Of a stretch of 64,000 nt of DNA, positions 62,243 to 64,000 are shown piece after piece. The notes below the pieces were generated by a model, which worked only from the letters and a program-made list of their open reading frames with translations, ran no database searches and had not been told where the DNA came from. A program made the translations under genes and the position numbers. How positions within the stretch are numbered: position 1 is the stretch's first letter; every line of letters starts with the position of its first letter. The stretch is from Kribbella caucasensis (GTDB lineage: Bacteria; Actinomycetota; Actinomycetes; Propionibacteriales; Kribbellaceae), in assembly GCF_004361855.1 (NCBI RefSeq), contig NZ_SNWQ01000016.1:186001-250000 (forward strand), in the 5' to 3' direction.

Positions 62243-62590
62243 TCAGACGGTGGAGGTCACCTCCACCGCGAGTGTCGATCTGCGTGCTATATAGCCGAGT
62301 GCGTCGGCGACTAGGGAGGGTGGGCATTCGAGGACGAGTTCGCCAATGGCGCGGTTTCGGGCTCCGAGGAGGTACGGGTCGCGTTGGGGGAGTAGGTCAT
62401 GGTGCTGGAACAGGGCGCGTAGGTGATTCATCTGATGCAGTACGCAGACTAGGCTGGCCGACTGATCCCGGGTGGGTCGTTCTTCCTCAGCTGCACTTCC
62501 GCTGCCGTAGCTGAGCTGGGGTGGAAAATTCCGCTGCGGAGCGTCGGCGGACGGTAGCCTCGTCAGAATGTCGAGCCAGTCATCAAGCAT
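62243..62590 (-). pseudogene. Possible remnant of an integrase/tyrosine-recombinase-like gene
   Basis: The minus-strand frame encodes 115 codons. MNHLRALFQHHDLLPQRDPYLLGARNRAIGELVLE broken in its middle, followed by PPSLVADALGY, resembles the C-terminal part of XerD-type integrases common in actinomycetes, as I remember them. It lacks the catalytic R-H-R-Y region, and its apparent start overlaps the FAD oxidoreductase start by 23 bp, so the ORF as delimited is not a complete gene. Identification is tentative. The 330 bp from 62238 to 62567 hold nothing else I recognise. Confidence 0.3.
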
Positions 62591-63590
62591 GGATCTCGTG
62601 GTTGTCGGCGCCGGCGTTGTCGGCGCTTCGGTGGCCTATCACGCCGCCAGGGCCGGCGCTGCCGTGACCCTTCTCGACGCCGGCCGGCCGGGCGCCAGGG
62701 TGACGGCAGACTCCTTCGCCTGGATCGCATCGTCAAGGTTACTCACCGGTCCCTCCGCCGGGCTGCGGGTGGCGGCGACAGACGAGTACCGTCGGCTCGA
62801 GGCCGAGCTGCCGGGACTTCCCGTGACCTGGTCCGGCTCACTGTCGTGGCGCGCGGGGAACAGCGCGCCGGAAGCCGGGCCCGGGCAGAAGATCGTCGAC
62901 GCGGCCACTGCGGCGACGCTTGAGCCCAACCTGCTGCAGCCCCCGGACTGGGCCGTCTGGGCACCCGGCGAAGGCGCCGTCGACCCGGTGGGCGTGACCG
63001 AGCGGCTGATCGCGGGAGCCCGTGACCACGGCGCACAAGTACATCCGGACGTCCCGGTCACCGCTGTCCGCCGAGACGCCGCGGGTCGGATCGTCGGGGT
63101 CGAGACGGCCGCAGGGCCCCTGTCTGGCGCGACTGTGGTGCTCGCGGCCGGAGTGGCAACGGCCGCGCTGGCCGCGCCGCTGGGCATACGTGTCCCGGTC
63201 GACCCGTCGCCGGCGACGCTCTTCCGGTTCCGTGCCCCGGCCGGTCTGGTCCGCACGGTAGTCAACACTCAGGACTTTGATCTTCGGCAGGTCGCCACGG
63301 ACCGGATAATCGCCGCTGCAGATTCGCCGGAACTGACTCTGGCCGCCATCCGGTCCACCTTCCGCGGCGCCGCGAGCGTCGAGCTGCTCAGCGCCCGGGT
63401 CGGCGCCCGCCCCATGCCGGCCGACGGCGAGCCCATCGTCGGCCCAGTCGCCGGGGTTCCTGGCCTGTACCTGGCGGTGATGCACGCGGCAGTCACGCTC
63501 GCCCCAGCCGTGGGTCGACTGATCGCAAGGGAGCTGGTCGACGGCACCGTCGAGCCGGCGCTGGCGGGCTGCCGCCTCGACCGCTTCTAG
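62568..63590 (+). CDS. FAD-dependent oxidoreductase (DAO family)
   Basis: 340 aa from ATG 62568. FAD-binding Rossmann motif LVVVGAGVVGASVAYHAARAGAAVTLLDAG; the DAO core includes VTERLIAGARDHGAQVHPDVPVTAVRRD, ATVVLAAGVATAAL and the C-terminal FAD contact ARPMPADGEPIVGPVAGVPGLYLAVMHAAVTLAPAVGRLIA. It is similar to glycine or sarcosine oxidase-like amine oxidases and makes an imine from an amino acid or amine. No operon partner; the APH-type gene is convergent. Confidence 0.9.
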   Translation: MSSQSSSMDLVVVGAGVVGASVAYHAARAGAAVTLLDAGRPGARVTADSFAWIASSRLLTGPSAGLRVAATDEYRRLEAELPGLPVTWSGSLSWRAGNSAPEAGPGQKIVDAATAATLEPNLLQPPDWAVWAPGEGAVDPVGVTERLIAGARDHGAQVHPDVPVTAVRRDAAGRIVGVETAAGPLSGATVVLAAGVATAALAAPLGIRVPVDPSPATLFRFRAPAGLVRTVVNTQDFDLRQVATDRIIAAADSPELTLAAIRSTFRGAASVELLSARVGARPMPADGEPIVGPVAGVPGLYLAVMHAAVTLAPAVGRLIARELVDGTVEPALAGCRLDRF

Positions 63591-63608
63591 TACCCCGAGT
63601 CCGGATCT

Positions 63609-63676
63609 CGTCCAGGTGAGCGGGGCGATGATGCAGACCACGACGATCGGTTGGCAGTGAACAGCTCACCTGGACG
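63609..63676. terminator. Inverted repeat between convergent genes
   Basis: CGTCCAGGTGAGC (63609-63621) and its exact complement (63664-63676) are separated by 42 nt, 18 bp after the FAD oxidoreductase stop. Probably a bidirectional terminator, though the loop is long. Confidence 0.5.
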
Positions 63677-63699
63677 TTGGCGAATGGTGCTTGAGTTGG

Positions 63700-64000
63700 T
63701 CAAGAGGCCGTATAGCGGGCAATCACGTCCACGCAACGCCGGAACTGCGCCGGCGAAGCAGGGTTCTTCCAACCGAGCTTCTCGAGTGTCCAGTCGATGG
63801 CGAAGGCTGGCGTCCAGCCGGCATCGGCCGACTCAGGATCAGCGACCCGCGCGTAGCCGCGGCGCACCAGGTCCAATCGGTCGTGCAAGGGGTCGCCGGC
63901 ATCCACCTCCCATTGGGCGAGGTCGTATGCCGGCGACGCAGGGCCAGCGAACTCCCAGTCGATGACGCCGACGACTGTGCCGTCGTGGATCAGGAGGTTC
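63700..64000 (-). CDS. APH-type phosphotransferase, C-terminal part (5' end beyond window)
   Basis: About 100 codons to the stop at 63700; the frame is open to the window edge. NLLIHDGTVVGVIDWEFAG is the APH/choline kinase-like signature: the Asn of the catalytic loop and the Mg-binding D-W-E. DLAQWEVDAGDPLHDRLDLVRRGY and a helical end follow. The family phosphorylates aminoglycosides, macrolides or small alcohols using ATP; the substrate cannot be inferred from this part. Confidence 0.85.
   Translation of the reverse strand, partial: NLLIHDGTVVGVIDWEFAGPASPAYDLAQWEVDAGDPLHDRLDLVRRGYARVADPESADAGWTPAFAIDWTLEKLGWKNPASPAQFRRCVDVIARYTAS

Noticed and set aside
1-64000. CRISPR arrays, rRNA or tRNA genes, intact insertion sequences
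   Set aside because: Looked for regularly spaced repeats, tRNA-like cloverleaf ends and transposase motifs; none were recognised by eye, though a tRNA scan was not possible.

Overview
The window is high-GC, densely packed DNA with many GTG starts, short intergenic gaps and ATGA/GTGA stop-start overlaps. Together with sepH, a BTAD/SARP regulator, an LppU-like protein, an F420-type LLM oxidoreductase, an Lsr2-type domain and many regulator-transporter pairs, this points to a filamentous or soil actinomycete. A Kribbella or related Propionibacteriales genus is my best guess, from gene style only. I saw no rRNA, tRNA, CRISPR array or complete insertion sequence.

Layout. 1-6.2 kb: a secreted pectate-lyase-like protein broken by an in-frame TAA, a DUF4267 membrane protein divergent from its probable TetR repressor with twin operators, a DHFR-family reductase, a poly-cysteine leader peptide with an attenuator-like hairpin ahead of an unknown gene, and a SARP regulator. 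6.3-13.1 kb: RND module 1 (permease A1, a very small adaptor-like lipoprotein, permease B1). 13.2-34.2 kb: an XPF/ERCC4 nuclease fused to an Lsr2-like domain, sepH, pepN, an aldo/keto reductase with yaaA, a Tat-exported acetamidase, a secreted HNH nuclease, a large S8 peptidase with a divergent regulator, DUF389 and APC membrane proteins, a Cmx-like MFS exporter, a rhomboid protease and an ABC exporter operon. 34.5-44.9 kb: a lipoprotein-response regulator-histidine kinase operon followed by RND module 2 (A2, mini-adaptor, B2). 44.9-52.6 kb: ordinary metabolic genes (PLP dehydratase, propionyl-CoA synthetase, SDR, OsmC, Lrp, LLM oxidoreductase, deaminase, LppU-like, WYL regulator). 52.7-64 kb: a more eroded, accessory stretch with a frameshifted MFS gene beside an ArsR-like regulator, a hydrolase fragment, a lone immunity-like protein, a TetR gene under a 42-bp palindrome with RidA, a glycosyltransferase, GNAT, a possible integrase remnant, a FAD oxidoreductase and the end of an APH-type phosphotransferase.

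The most unusual content is the pair of RND modules about 31 kb apart. Each has two CusA-like permeases around one 140-150 aa lipoprotein that keeps only the terminal segments of a periplasmic adaptor. In both modules the B permease has the canonical Asp-Asp of transmembrane helix 4, while the A permease has His-Asp there, which suggests an asymmetric heteromeric pump. Paired CTGAG half-sites with 11-bp periodicity occur before module 1, at the promoter before module 2, and beside module 2 ahead of a small antisense membrane ORF. The regulators at hand are a SARP (module 1) and an OmpR-type two-component system (module 2). Second in interest is the leaderless-looking Cys6 leader peptide at 5158-5196.
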